The translations under genes were made by a program, and so were the position numbers. Positions 11,773 through 21,400 of a stretch of 64,000 bases of DNA are shown piece after piece. Within the stretch, counting starts at the first letter, position 1. Every line of letters begins with the position of its first letter. The stretch is from the NCBI GenBank assembly GCA_015069425.1, contig SVIP01000006.1, positions 1-64,000 of the forward strand, given 5' to 3'. Below the pieces are notes generated by a model. It did no database searches, was not told the origin of the DNA, and saw nothing but the letters and a program-made list of their open reading frames with translations. This DNA is from Clostridiales bacterium (GTDB lineage: Bacteria; Bacillota; Clostridia; Christensenellales; Borkfalkiaceae).

Positions 11773-12888
11773 ATGAAAACCAATTTAATTCTTGCCTGTG
11801 CTGGCAAGGGCGAACGTGCAAATCAAAAAAAGAACAAGCTTTTAGTTCCAATAAACGGCGAAACTTGTTTAGAGCGTACGCTTAATACATTTAAGGATAC
11901 GGGATTGTTTGATAAAATCGTAATAACTTCTTCCTTAAGTGATTTTGAAGAAATATCCGCACTTGTTAAAGGCAAAGCTACGGTAGTCCTTGGCGGAAAC
12001 ACACGCAGTCAATCGGTAAAAAACGCACTAGAAACTTTAGAAGACGGCATTGTGTTAATTCACGATGGTGCAAGACCTTTCGTTTCTAATAATATTATTA
12101 AGGATTGTATTGAAAGCGTTAAAAAGTACGGGAGCGGGATTGTAGCATACCCCACTAGAGATACCGTCGTTTCGGCAAATGATGGAGAAATTGAAAGTTA
12201 TTTAGGGAAAGGCGGACTTTATTCCGTTCAAACTCCGCAAGGATTTTTTGTAAATCAAATTAAAAAGGCTTACAGTTTAGCCGACAACAAAACTTTTAAT
12301 GACGACGGAGAAGTTTATAAAGAGTATATTGGTACTCCACGTATTGTTCTTGGTAGTAGTGACAACGTTAAAATTACCTTCCCTGAAGATTTACAGTTGC
12401 TTTGCTCCAATACTCCACGGTTTGGCACGGGGTTTGATTGCCACAAACTTGTGGAAAATAGAAAACTCATTTTAGGCGGAATAGAAATCCCACACGATAA
12501 AGGGCTTTTAGGTCATTCAGATGCAGACGTATTAACGCACGCAATAATGGACGCTATTCTTTCCGCCCTATCTCTCCGTGATATTGGTTATCACTTTAGC
12601 GATAAAGATGAAAAGTATAGGGATGCTAACAGTATGGACTTGTTAGATAAGGTTTTAGATATGATTAAGGAAAAAGGATATAAAGTGGACAGTATCTCTG
12701 CTACGATAATGGCAGAAAAACCAAAACTTTTAACCCATATACCGAAAATCACTGAAAATTTAGCAACCGCATTAAACATACCAAAAGATAAAGTAGGTAT
12801 AGGCGCAACTACTTTGGAGGGGTTAGGCTTTGTTGGGCGTGAAGAGGGAATTTGCGCTCAAGCGACGGCTGTTCTGCTATTAATATAA
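11773..12888 (+). CDS. ispDF: Bifunctional IspD/IspF of the MEP isoprenoid pathway
   Basis: IspD makes CDP-methylerythritol and IspF makes the 2,4-cyclodiphosphate. The 371-aa product is a fusion. Residues about 1-213 form an IspD nucleotidyltransferase with LIHDGARPFVS and a degenerate N-terminal CTP loop (ACAGKGERANQKKNK instead of AAGxGxRM). From about 215, IspF begins with FGTGFDCHKL (metal-binding Asp and His) and continues with LLGHSDADVLTHAIMDA and ATTLEGLGFVGREEGI. The upstream MEP enzyme gene dxr lies 8 kb away. ATG follows a GGGG-type site. IspDF fusions are known in several bacterial groups. Confidence 0.92.
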   Translation: MKTNLILACAGKGERANQKKNKLLVPINGETCLERTLNTFKDTGLFDKIVITSSLSDFEEISALVKGKATVVLGGNTRSQSVKNALETLEDGIVLIHDGARPFVSNNIIKDCIESVKKYGSGIVAYPTRDTVVSANDGEIESYLGKGGLYSVQTPQGFFVNQIKKAYSLADNKTFNDDGEVYKEYIGTPRIVLGSSDNVKITFPEDLQLLCSNTPRFGTGFDCHKLVENRKLILGGIEIPHDKGLLGHSDADVLTHAIMDAILSALSLRDIGYHFSDKDEKYRDANSMDLLDKVLDMIKEKGYKVDSISATIMAEKPKLLTHIPKITENLATALNIPKDKVGIGATTLEGLGFVGREEGICAQATAVLLLI

Positions 12889-12929
12889 TATATACATTAT
12901 ATAATAAGAGTTAAATTTAATATAATTGA

Positions 12930-13018
12930 AAATAAACAGCGGAGTGGGTATTTGATGTGAGCCCAAAAGATTAGACAAACTTTAGAAGGTGCATTTCAAT
13001 CCACTCCGCTGTTTATTT
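12930..13018. repeat. 89-nt element with perfect 18-bp inverted ends
   Basis: AAATAAACAGCGGAGTGG at 12930-12947 is repeated as its exact reverse complement at 13001-13018, around 53 bases of interior with only weak pairing. The ends are GC-richer than the surroundings. No T-tract follows immediately on either side. It lies between convergent ispDF and rpmF beside a separate terminator. It could be a MITE-like element or a long-loop terminator. Confidence 0.6.
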
Positions 13019-13027
13019 AAAAGTCAA

Positions 13028-13065
13028 AAAGCACGACAATTTAAATTGCGTGCTTTATCGTTTTT
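13028..13065. terminator. Bidirectional terminator between ispDF and rpmF
   Basis: AAAGCACG pairs with CGTGCTTT around the palindromic CAATTTAAATTG. T-rich tails follow in both directions (ATCGTTTTT on plus, TTTTTGACTTTT on minus), which suits the convergent gene ends. Confidence 0.75.
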
Positions 13066-13080
13066 ATTTAATCTTAAAAA

Positions 13081-13275
13081 CTAGTCTTTCTTTTCTTTCT
13101 TGGAAGTATCAACTACTTGTTTGCCGTCATAATAACCGCACTTAGGACAAACCCTGTGAGACGCTTTTAATTCGTGGCATTGTGGACATTCCGAAAGATT
13201 AGGTGCAGAAATTTTCCATTGTGCAAATCTAGTATTAGTTCTTTGTTTAGAAGTTTTACTTTTCTGTACTGCCAT
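13081..13275 (-). CDS. rpmF: 50S ribosomal protein L32
   Basis: L32 is a small 50S protein. The 64-aa product starts MAVQKSKTSKQRTNTRFAQW and has two zinc-binding CxxC pairs (CPQC and CPKC). It lies 17 bases after the DUF177 gene, the widespread ylbN/yceD-rpmF pair. Confidence 0.96.
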   Translation of the reverse strand: MAVQKSKTSKQRTNTRFAQWKISAPNLSECPQCHELKASHRVCPKCGYYDGKQVVDTSKKEKKD

Positions 13276-13292
13276 TATTTATTACCTACCTA

Positions 13293-13733
13293 TTATTTTT
13301 TACATTTGCATTCGCCGTCGTTTAAGTTGACACCGCAACCAACGCATATCCCCTTGCAATCTTCCTTGCAAAGAAAGGTCATCGGTTGATTAATCAAAAT
13401 TACTTCGTCCACGATTTCCGCTAAATTAACGGTATCGTTTTTGACTGAAAATCCATCTTCGTTATCCACTTCTAACGCTTCGGCAAAACTTACGGGATAG
13501 TACTTTTCCGTCTCGTTAAGACATCTAGTGCACTCCCCTTTTATTCCGAAAACAACTTCGCCCTCAACAAAAGCGCTGTGCTCGCCAGTGAGCGACAACT
13601 TCCCCTGAACTTTTACCGGAGTAATAAGTTCTGTCGACGGCAAGTCGACAAGTTCCGCTTGGGGTTCGTAGTCAAAGAAAAAGTCGGTCTGGTCTTTTCC
13701 GCTTCTTTTCAGTTTTCTAAGGTCTATAATCAT
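13293..13733 (-). CDS. ylbN: DUF177 (YceD/YlbN) protein
   Basis: This family is nearly always encoded next to rpmF and is linked to 23S rRNA accumulation; the precise biochemistry is unclear. The 146-aa protein has the conserved GECTRCLNE motif and a cysteine-rich C-terminus (CKEDCKGICVGCGVN, then CKCKK) that could bind zinc. It begins behind AGGTG and is driven by the promoter at 13762-13790. In B. subtilis ylbN-rpmF lies near tmcAL (ylbM), and here tmcAL is 2.5 kb away. Confidence 0.88.
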   Translation of the reverse strand: MIIDLRKLKRSGKDQTDFFFDYEPQAELVDLPSTELITPVKVQGKLSLTGEHSAFVEGEVVFGIKGECTRCLNETEKYYPVSFAEALEVDNEDGFSVKNDTVNLAEIVDEVILINQPMTFLCKEDCKGICVGCGVNLNDGECKCKK

Positions 13734-13761
13734 AATACACCTACTTTAATTAAGCCATACA

Positions 13762-13790
13762 AGTATATACTATTTATCGCCCATTGTCAA
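13762..13790 (-). promoter_or_regulatory. Promoter for ylbN-rpmF
   Basis: A perfect TTGACA, a 17-base spacer and TATACT on the minus strand place the start about 25 bases before the ylbN ATG. The operon therefore appears independent of ackA. Confidence 0.75.
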
Positions 13791-13829
13791 CGATTTAAAC
13801 CTACTTTTTCTACTGAAAAGGTTTTAATT

Positions 13830-15026
13830 CTAATTTTTTGCGGTTAAAGTCTTGGTTTCTCTTGCAATTGAAAGTTCTTCGTTTGTAGGAAGAACGATTA
13901 TCTTAACCTTACTGTCGTCCGCATTAATATATCCGATGCCATTAGAATATTCTTTGTTTTTAGCATCGTCAAACTTAGCACCGCAGAATTCCATGTTTTC
14001 CATTACCAAACGACGAATTCTTGGAGAGTGTTCGCCAATACCACCAGTAAATACTACTGCGTCAACACCGCCCAATACTGCGATATAACTACCAACGTAT
14101 TTTCTAACTCTATATGCAAGCATTTCAAGAGCGAGCAATGCCTTTTCGTCGTCGTTTGCAACTGCTGCCTCTAAGTCACGGAGGTCGCTTGAAATTCCGC
14201 TAACGCCAAGCACACCGCACTTCTTATTGAGGTAGTTTACTACTTCTTCTGGTTTTAAGTTAAGTTTAACTCTTAAATAGTCAACTGCTGCGGGGTCAAT
14301 ATCACCAGAACGGGTACCCATTACTAAGCCCTCAAGCGGTGTAAAGCCCATTGAAGTGTCTTGACATTTTCCGTCTTTAACAGCAGAAATTGACGAGCCG
14401 TTTCCTAAGTGACAGATAACGATTTTAGATTCTTTCTTGCCTAAAAGTTTAATAGTTTCTTCGCTAACAAACTTGTGTGATGTACCGTGGAAACCGTACT
14501 TTCTGATTTTATGCTCTTGATATACTTCGTAAGGAATACCGTACATATATGCTTTAGCAGGCATGCTAGAATGGAAAGTAGTATCGAATACTGCTACCAT
14601 TGGTACGCCTTTCATAACTTCACGGCAACTCTTAATGCAAGCAATGTTACCAGGCATATGAAGAGGTCCTAATTCAGCGTTCTTCTCGCAGATTGCGATA
14701 ACTTCGTCGTCAATTACAACTGAACTGTGGAAATCTTCTGCTGAGTGGAGAACACGATGACCTACCGCACTGATTTCATCAACGCTCTTTAATGCACCGT
14801 TTTCTTTGTCGAGCATAGCCTTTAATACCAATTCCATAGCCTCTTTATGAGTGGGCATGTCTTGCTTAATAACACATTCTCTACCGTCAAAAGTTTTTTG
14901 AGTTAAGATACCGCCAGCAAAAGTAATTCTTTCGCAAACACCTTTTAAGATTACGCTTTCGTCTTGCATATTGATAAGTTGATACTTAAGTGAAGAACTA
15001 CCTGCGTTAATAACTAAAATTTTCAT
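13830..15026 (-). CDS. ackA: Acetate kinase
   Basis: AckA makes ATP and acetate from acetyl-phosphate in the cytosol, the energy-yielding end of acetogenic fermentation. The 398-aa protein has the N-terminal NAGSSSLKYQL, the HLGNGSS phosphate-binding loop, GTRSGDIDP and GGIGEHSP motifs of the ASKHA fold. Length is normal. It lies 59 bases downstream of pta on the same strand, giving the classical Pta-AckA pathway in reverse gene order. Confidence 0.97.
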   Translation of the reverse strand: MKILVINAGSSSLKYQLINMQDESVILKGVCERITFAGGILTQKTFDGRECVIKQDMPTHKEAMELVLKAMLDKENGALKSVDEISAVGHRVLHSAEDFHSSVVIDDEVIAICEKNAELGPLHMPGNIACIKSCREVMKGVPMVAVFDTTFHSSMPAKAYMYGIPYEVYQEHKIRKYGFHGTSHKFVSEETIKLLGKKESKIVICHLGNGSSISAVKDGKCQDTSMGFTPLEGLVMGTRSGDIDPAAVDYLRVKLNLKPEEVVNYLNKKCGVLGVSGISSDLRDLEAAVANDDEKALLALEMLAYRVRKYVGSYIAVLGGVDAVVFTGGIGEHSPRIRRLVMENMEFCGAKFDDAKNKEYSNGIGYINADDSKVKIIVLPTNEELSIARETKTLTAKN

Positions 15027-15085
15027 ACCTATATTTTCCTTTTATAATTTTATCTTTTTTATTTTTACACACGATAAAGTAACTA

Positions 15086-16120
15086 TTATTGTGCTTGTAA
15101 TGCAGTTATTGCGATAACTGCAATTACGTCGTCTGAACTACAGCCACGAGACAAGTCGTTGATTGGTTTAGCGAAACCTTGACAAATTGGGCCGAGAGCC
15201 ATATATCCACCGAAACGTTGAGCAATTTTGTAACCAATATTACCAGCGTTGATGTTGGGGAAAATAAATACGTTTGCATTACCAGCAACTGGTGAATCTG
15301 GTGCTTTAAGTTTACCAACTTCGGGAGCAACTGCTGCGTCGAATTGGAATTCACCGTCGAGTTTAAGGTCGGGAGCAGCGGCTTTTGCGAGTTTGGTTGC
15401 CTCTTGCATTTTAGGAACTGACTTAAAGAACTTATCGTCGTTACCAGAACCCATAGTTGAGAAAGAAAGCATAGCAACTCTTGGTTCGATACCTGCTATA
15501 TTTTTAGCCGTTTCCGCAGAAGAGATTGCAATGTCCGCAATTTGTTGTGCGTCTGGCTCAATATTGATAGCGCAATCTGCAAAAACAGCAACGCCGTCAG
15601 GGTTATATTTATTTTCACGGTCTGCTACCATAATGAAACTACTTGAAACAGTGTTTATTCCAGGAGCAGTCTTAATTACTTGTAAACCAGGTCTAAGAGT
15701 ATTAGCGGTTGAGTGGCATGCACCTGAAACTAAACCGTCAACGTCACCTGCTTTAAGCATTAACGCAGCGTACATAGTATAGTCTTTTAAGATGCTAGCA
15801 ACTGCAGCGTCAACGTCTGCATATTCGGGAAGACCTGTCTTTTTATTAATTTTACCCTCTCTTGCCTTGAAAAGAATTTCTGCATAGTCACGGGTTTTTG
15901 CATTGGTTACGGGATCAATTACGGTTACGCCCGTTAGGTCAACGTCGGGATTGTTTTTCTTAATTTCATCTAGGTTACCTAAAAGAACAACTTTAGCAAG
16001 TTTTTCTTTTACTGCTTGAGCGGCAGCAACAACCACTCTTGAATCTTCTCCCTCAGGAAGAACGATGCACTTAGAAAGCGCAGAGGCTTTACTCTTAATA
16101 TTTTCTAAAACGTTGGACAT
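15086..16120 (-). CDS. pta: Phosphate acetyltransferase
   Basis: Pta converts acetyl-CoA and phosphate to acetyl-phosphate. At 344 aa it is the short catalytic form without the N-terminal DRTGG regulatory region. Recognisable segments are IVLPEGEDSRVV, SGACHSTANTLRPGLQVI and the C-terminal PICQGFAKPINDLSRGC. It is preceded by an AAGGAGA site. The upstream gap to tmcAL contains a 15-bp inverted repeat that may be an operator. Confidence 0.96.
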   Translation of the reverse strand: MSNVLENIKSKASALSKCIVLPEGEDSRVVVAAAQAVKEKLAKVVLLGNLDEIKKNNPDVDLTGVTVIDPVTNAKTRDYAEILFKAREGKINKKTGLPEYADVDAAVASILKDYTMYAALMLKAGDVDGLVSGACHSTANTLRPGLQVIKTAPGINTVSSSFIMVADRENKYNPDGVAVFADCAINIEPDAQQIADIAISSAETAKNIAGIEPRVAMLSFSTMGSGNDDKFFKSVPKMQEATKLAKAAAPDLKLDGEFQFDAAVAPEVGKLKAPDSPVAGNANVFIFPNINAGNIGYKIAQRFGGYMALGPICQGFAKPINDLSRGCSSDDVIAVIAITALQAQ

Positions 16121-16174
16121 AATAAATAGCGTCTCCTTTTAAATTTTCTTTTAATTCATTTTGTAAATTTGGTA

Positions 16175-16218
16175 AAATGTTGTAAAATATTTACTGACCA
16201 CTTTATTTTACAACATTT
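16175..16218. promoter_or_regulatory. 15-bp perfect inverted repeat between pta and tmcAL
   Basis: AAATGTTGTAAAATA at 16175-16189 is mirrored exactly at 16204-16218, with a 14-base centre. It sits in the 141-base divergent gap where both promoters must lie. The arms are very AT-rich, so an operator for a dimeric regulator is more likely than a terminator. No regulator can be named from the sequence. Confidence 0.5.
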
Positions 16219-16261
16219 ATTTAAAAAAGTAAATTAATAGTTTGAGGTTTTTAGATTTTTT

Positions 16262-17434
16262 ATGAAAATTTGCGCTTTAATTGCTGAATACAACCCTTTT
16301 CATAACGGGCATCTTAAACACATTGAGTATATTAAAAACCAACTCGATGCTGATAGAATAATTGTTTTAATGAGCGGTAACTTCACTCAACGCGGAGAAC
16401 CTGCACTATTAAATAAATACACGCGTGCACGCCATGCAATTTTAGCGGGAGCGGATTTAGTTATCGAACTCCCAACCGTCTTTGCTACTGCAAATGCAGA
16501 AACTTTCGCAACGGGCTCGATAAATATCTTAAACGCACTGGGCGTTGTTGACGGAATTTGTTTTGGTGTTGAGAGTGGCGTTAAAGAAGAGTACACTGCT
16601 TTAGCAAGTGCAATGCTAAACGAGAGCAAAGATTTTAAAAAGATATTAAAAACAAAACTTGAACAAGGCGTTTCCCTTGCTAAGGCCAAGTTTGAAACGG
16701 TCAAGGAATTTTACCGAACGGAATTTAACAGTTCGCTTATAGGCTCGCCAAACAATATTTTGGGGCTAGAATACACCAAAGCCATCTTAAAAAATAAAAG
16801 TAATATTGAAATTTACCCAATGCTACGAGAGGGCGACCACAATGACTCTCGCTTAAAAAAGGGCATAACCAGTGCATCAAGCATTCGACTCACCGTTAAA
16901 GAGGGAAAAAAGAAAAAAACCAAAAAATGTTTACCAAAATACTCTTTTAAGGATATAAAAGAATATCCTTTCGCTTTTGACAAAATGATAATGACAAGCG
17001 TCTTGACGACAAGCGAACAAAAAATGTCGCAAATACCCGATTGTACGGAGGGATTGGAAAACCGAATTAAGGCACTTTCAAAAGACAACCTATCGGTAGA
17101 TAAATTAATAGAAAAGGTCACCACTAAACGCTATCCCTCTTCACGCATACGCAGAATACTTATCTCTTGCCTATTAGATATAGATAAAAACTTAGTCGAC
17201 GAGTGTTTAGAGTGTAAATTATACGCAAAAATACTTGCCGTAAACGAAGATAGTAAAGATTTAATTTCATTACTTTGTGAAAAGAGCAAAATCCCCGTTT
17301 TAACTAGAAAAAGCGACGTAGACAAACTAAAAAAGACAGCGGAAAAATGTTTTAGAAAAGACGTTTTAGCAAACGACCTATATTCCCTTGCGACCAACCA
17401 AAAACTAAACGAAAATAACATGTTAATAATTTAA
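16262..17434 (+). CDS. tmcAL: tRNA(Met) cytidine acetate ligase TmcAL
   Basis: TmcAL uses ATP and acetate to form N4-acetylcytidine at the wobble base of elongator tRNA-Met. The 390-aa protein starts MKICALIAEYNPFHNGHLKH, with the HxGH nucleotidyltransferase motif, then LMSGNFTQRGEPA and the long helical C-terminal domain. Length matches the YlbM family. It is divergent from pta-ackA, whose product acetate is its substrate, and near ylbN-rpmF. The metabolic link is suggestive but inferred. Confidence 0.92.
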   Translation: MKICALIAEYNPFHNGHLKHIEYIKNQLDADRIIVLMSGNFTQRGEPALLNKYTRARHAILAGADLVIELPTVFATANAETFATGSINILNALGVVDGICFGVESGVKEEYTALASAMLNESKDFKKILKTKLEQGVSLAKAKFETVKEFYRTEFNSSLIGSPNNILGLEYTKAILKNKSNIEIYPMLREGDHNDSRLKKGITSASSIRLTVKEGKKKKTKKCLPKYSFKDIKEYPFAFDKMIMTSVLTTSEQKMSQIPDCTEGLENRIKALSKDNLSVDKLIEKVTTKRYPSSRIRRILISCLLDIDKNLVDECLECKLYAKILAVNEDSKDLISLLCEKSKIPVLTRKSDVDKLKKTAEKCFRKDVLANDLYSLATNQKLNENNMLII

Positions 17435-17438
17435 AATT

Positions 17439-17484
17439 AAAAGCACCGACAGGCGTGTACTTTTGTACATAACTGTTGGTGCTT
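17439..17484 (+). repeat. 46-nt hairpin repeat, copy 1
   Basis: This hairpin (AGCACC and ACAG arms pairing with CTGT and GGTGCT, inner TGTAC/GTACA) is identical over all 46 bases to the copy at 17553-17598. It lies immediately after the tmcAL stop and may serve as its terminator. Confidence 0.8.
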
Positions 17485-17515
17485 ATATATTCAAATTACC
17501 CTATTATAAGCTGTA

Positions 17516-17640
17516 TTTTAAGGGCTTAGTTGCGAGCAAGACGAGGCAAACGAAAAGCACCGACAGGCGTGTACTTTTGTACATAACTGTTGGTGCTTTG
17601 ATGTTTAACAAAGTATTGCGATGTAAATAAGCCCTTAAAA
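17516..17640. repeat. 125-nt nested palindrome flanking hairpin copy 2
   Basis: TTTTAAGGGCTTA (17516-17528) and TAAGCCCTTAAAA (17628-17640) are exact inverted 13-mers. Between them the arms show further imperfect mirror similarity and enclose the second hairpin. The element ends one base before the gdhA stop codon, between convergent tmcAL and gdhA. Confidence 0.65.
17553..17598 (+). repeat. 46-nt hairpin repeat, copy 2
   Basis: This is an exact second copy of the hairpin at 17439-17484, 114 bases downstream in the same orientation. It forms the tip of the larger palindrome 17516-17640. Confidence 0.8.
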
Positions 17641-17641
17641 A

Positions 17642-19057
<1,416 letters not shown>

Positions 19058-19097
19058 CTATCATTTTTTTATAAAAATTTTTTATGTTAAATAAAAA

Positions 19098-19123
19098 TAT
19101 CGGTTATCTTTCCATAACCGATA
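19098..19123 (-). terminator. Terminator of the pyrH-rseP operon
   Basis: TATCGGTTAT pairs with ATAACCGATA, loop 6 nt, followed on the minus strand by TTTTTATTT just after the rseP stop. Confidence 0.8.
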
Positions 19124-19129
19124 CTTATA

Positions 19130-20254
19130 TTAAAAGCATTGTTGTAAATCAATGAATATTGCAAACATCAAAATCAAGGCAAAGCCTACCGTGTGTATAA
19201 GCCCTTCAACACGTCGACTTATCGGTTTTTTCCTTATCCCCTCGATAGCGGTGAACACCACTCTACAACCGTCTAGAGCAGGTATAGGTAACAGATTAAA
19301 CACTGCGAGGTTTACACCGATAAAAGAGGCAATGTTGAGTAAATTTCTTATGCCACCGACTTTAACTGCCGTTGCAGTTACCGATATGGTCGTTACCGTT
19401 CCGCCAATCGAACTTATACCTAGCGCACCCGTTATTAATTGACCTAGCACCATAAATATTGAAAGGGCAAGTTTAAAAGAATACTCAAAACTCATTGCTA
19501 TAGTTCTAAAAAAACCCAGTTTTAGTCCTGTAGTTGCAAAACCCATTGCAGTTAAATTGCCTTGTTCGTCCGTTGTGTACTTAATGCCAAGCGATTTTGC
19601 AAGACGAACGTTATCTTCTAAATTAGCAAACTTTGTGTCTGAACGAAGTTTAATGATAATCTCAACGTCTTTCCCTGCACGGCGGACGGTAAAAGGAATA
19701 AGTTCGCCTTGTTCCTTATCTTTAATAGCCCCCATAAGGTCAGTTGTCAAATATATATTTTCCCCATTGGCTTTTATAATTACGTCACGATTTTGAAAAC
19801 TTTGCTCAGCCGTATAAATAGGCGTTGGGTCTTCAACTGCATAAGTCATAAGCGCACTCTGCCCATAAACCCCGAACATTGTCACTATTATTAGTAGTGC
19901 CAAAACGTAATTCATAAACGCACCTGAAATTAGCACGATTATTCTTTGCCAAGGTTTTTTGTTATTGAACGCAGTCGGGTCGTCGCTATCCGCATCTTCC
20001 CCTTTAAATGCACAGAACCCACCGATAGGTAAAAGACGGACGGAAAAAATTTCTCCGTCCTTTTTCTTTTTGCTAAAAAGCTTTGGGCCAAAACCGATTG
20101 CAAATTCTTCTATTCCAAACCCTAAAATTTTACCTGAAAGATAGTGCCCTAATTCGTGTACGGTTATCATAACAAGCAAAACCAATACCGCAAGCGCAAT
20201 ATACCCTACGTAACTAATTATTTCTCCAAAAGAAGTCAACAATAATGAATTCAT
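19130..20254 (-). CDS. rseP: RIP metalloprotease, RseP family
   Basis: This is a site-2-type intramembrane zinc protease. The 374-aa protein has the active-site helix VHELGHYLSGK near residues 33-43, an RLLPIGGF segment, a central PDZ-like region (residues about 130-220), and the C-terminal membrane motif LPIPALDGCR, with Cys in place of the usual second Gly. It overlaps dxr by 4 bases, in the conserved cdsA-dxr-rseP order. Substrates are probably anti-sigma factors or signal-peptide remnants (family knowledge). Confidence 0.92.
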   Translation of the reverse strand: MNSLLLTSFGEIISYVGYIALAVLVLLVMITVHELGHYLSGKILGFGIEEFAIGFGPKLFSKKKKDGEIFSVRLLPIGGFCAFKGEDADSDDPTAFNNKKPWQRIIVLISGAFMNYVLALLIIVTMFGVYGQSALMTYAVEDPTPIYTAEQSFQNRDVIIKANGENIYLTTDLMGAIKDKEQGELIPFTVRRAGKDVEIIIKLRSDTKFANLEDNVRLAKSLGIKYTTDEQGNLTAMGFATTGLKLGFFRTIAMSFEYSFKLALSIFMVLGQLITGALGISSIGGTVTTISVTATAVKVGGIRNLLNIASFIGVNLAVFNLLPIPALDGCRVVFTAIEGIRKKPISRRVEGLIHTVGFALILMFAIFIDLQQCF

Positions 20255-21390
20255 TTCACCCCAAATAAGTCGCTGACGTATCTTCTTGCAAATGCATCTG
20301 CATCAATCAAATCTTCTAAATGAACGTGATGTCCACCGTCAAAAGACTGCACTGCTCCATAAATCGACTTATATATATCTTTATACGAAATTTTTCCTTT
20401 TAAGAACAATTCCACCGCTCTTTCGTTAGCGGCGTTTGCAACTGCGGGAAACAATCCCCCCTCTTTTGCCACCTGTAAGACTAAATTAAAACACGGAAAA
20501 CGCTCGTGGTCAATCTCTTCAAACGTAAGTTTTTTAAGCGAGGCAAAATCTAACGGTTTTATACCCGTGTCTAGCCTATTCGGATAGGTAAGTGCAAGTT
20601 GAATAGGCAATTCCATAGACGGATAACTCATCTGTGCTAAAACTGCGCCATCAGAAAACTCCACCATAGAATGTATGATACTTTCGCGGTGAATTATAAC
20701 GTCAATTTTGTCGAAATTTGTATTATAAAGCCACTTTGCCTCGATTACTTCAAAAGCCTTATTAACTAAGGTTGCACAGTCCACAGTAATCTTTGCACCC
20801 ATATTCCAGTTAGGGTGTTTTAATGCCTCGGTTGCCGTAACCTTTTCAAGTTCCTCTTTACTTAAATCACGGAAAGCACCACCGCTTGCAGTTAATATTA
20901 TGCGTGAAAATGGTGTGGAATAATCAAAACCCATTGCCTGCCAAACAGCAGAGTGTTCACTATCGATAGGCATAATGCGAACGCCCTTTTCCCTAGCCTT
21001 TTCCATAACGAGTGCACCACCCACTACTAGGCTTTCTTTATTTGCCAAGGCAACGTCTTTGCCCTTTTCAATTGCGTCCAATACGGCAATAATGCCCTTA
21101 AACCCAACGAGTGCAACGATAACCACGTCCACCTCTTGTGTTATAGCCTCTTTAAACGCATCTTCGCCAAAAAAGAACTCCGTTCCCTCAAACTTTTGGG
21201 GAATAGAAAGAGTTTCGCTCGCTAAAGTTGCCACGGACGGTTTAAATTCTTCAACCTGCGACAAAAACTCGCCGACGTTTGAACCTGCGGCGAGTGATAC
21301 AATCTTAAATTGTTCGGGATAACGGCGCACAACTGACAAGGTTTGCTTGCCAATTGAACCCGTGCTACCTATCAAAGCAATTTTTTTCAT
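20251..21390 (-). CDS. dxr: 1-deoxy-D-xylulose 5-phosphate reductoisomerase
   Basis: Dxr converts DXP to MEP with NADPH, the first committed MEP step. The 379-aa protein shows the NADPH motif GSTGSIGKQTL (residues 8-18), ALANKESLVVGG, MPIDSEHSA and the flexible-loop LKHPNWNMG. Length is normal. Overlap with rseP and an 11-base gap to cdsA indicate one operon. With ispDF at 11.8 kb, it makes MEP the isoprenoid route feeding UppS. Confidence 0.96.
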   Translation of the reverse strand: MKKIALIGSTGSIGKQTLSVVRRYPEQFKIVSLAAGSNVGEFLSQVEEFKPSVATLASETLSIPQKFEGTEFFFGEDAFKEAITQEVDVVIVALVGFKGIIAVLDAIEKGKDVALANKESLVVGGALVMEKAREKGVRIMPIDSEHSAVWQAMGFDYSTPFSRIILTASGGAFRDLSKEELEKVTATEALKHPNWNMGAKITVDCATLVNKAFEVIEAKWLYNTNFDKIDVIIHRESIIHSMVEFSDGAVLAQMSYPSMELPIQLALTYPNRLDTGIKPLDFASLKKLTFEEIDHERFPCFNLVLQVAKEGGLFPAVANAANERAVELFLKGKISYKDIYKSIYGAVQSFDGGHHVHLEDLIDADAFARRYVSDLFGVK

Positions 21391-21400
21391 AATTCTCCAA

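Noticed and set aside
15249-15782. 177-codon open frame antisense to pta
   Set aside because: No ribosome-binding site, no recognisable domain, and complete overlap with a strongly conserved gene.
17439-17598. Two-repeat CRISPR or attachment-site pair
   Set aside because: Only two copies, each a complete hairpin, and no integrase or cas gene nearby; a REP-like or terminator duplication is simpler.
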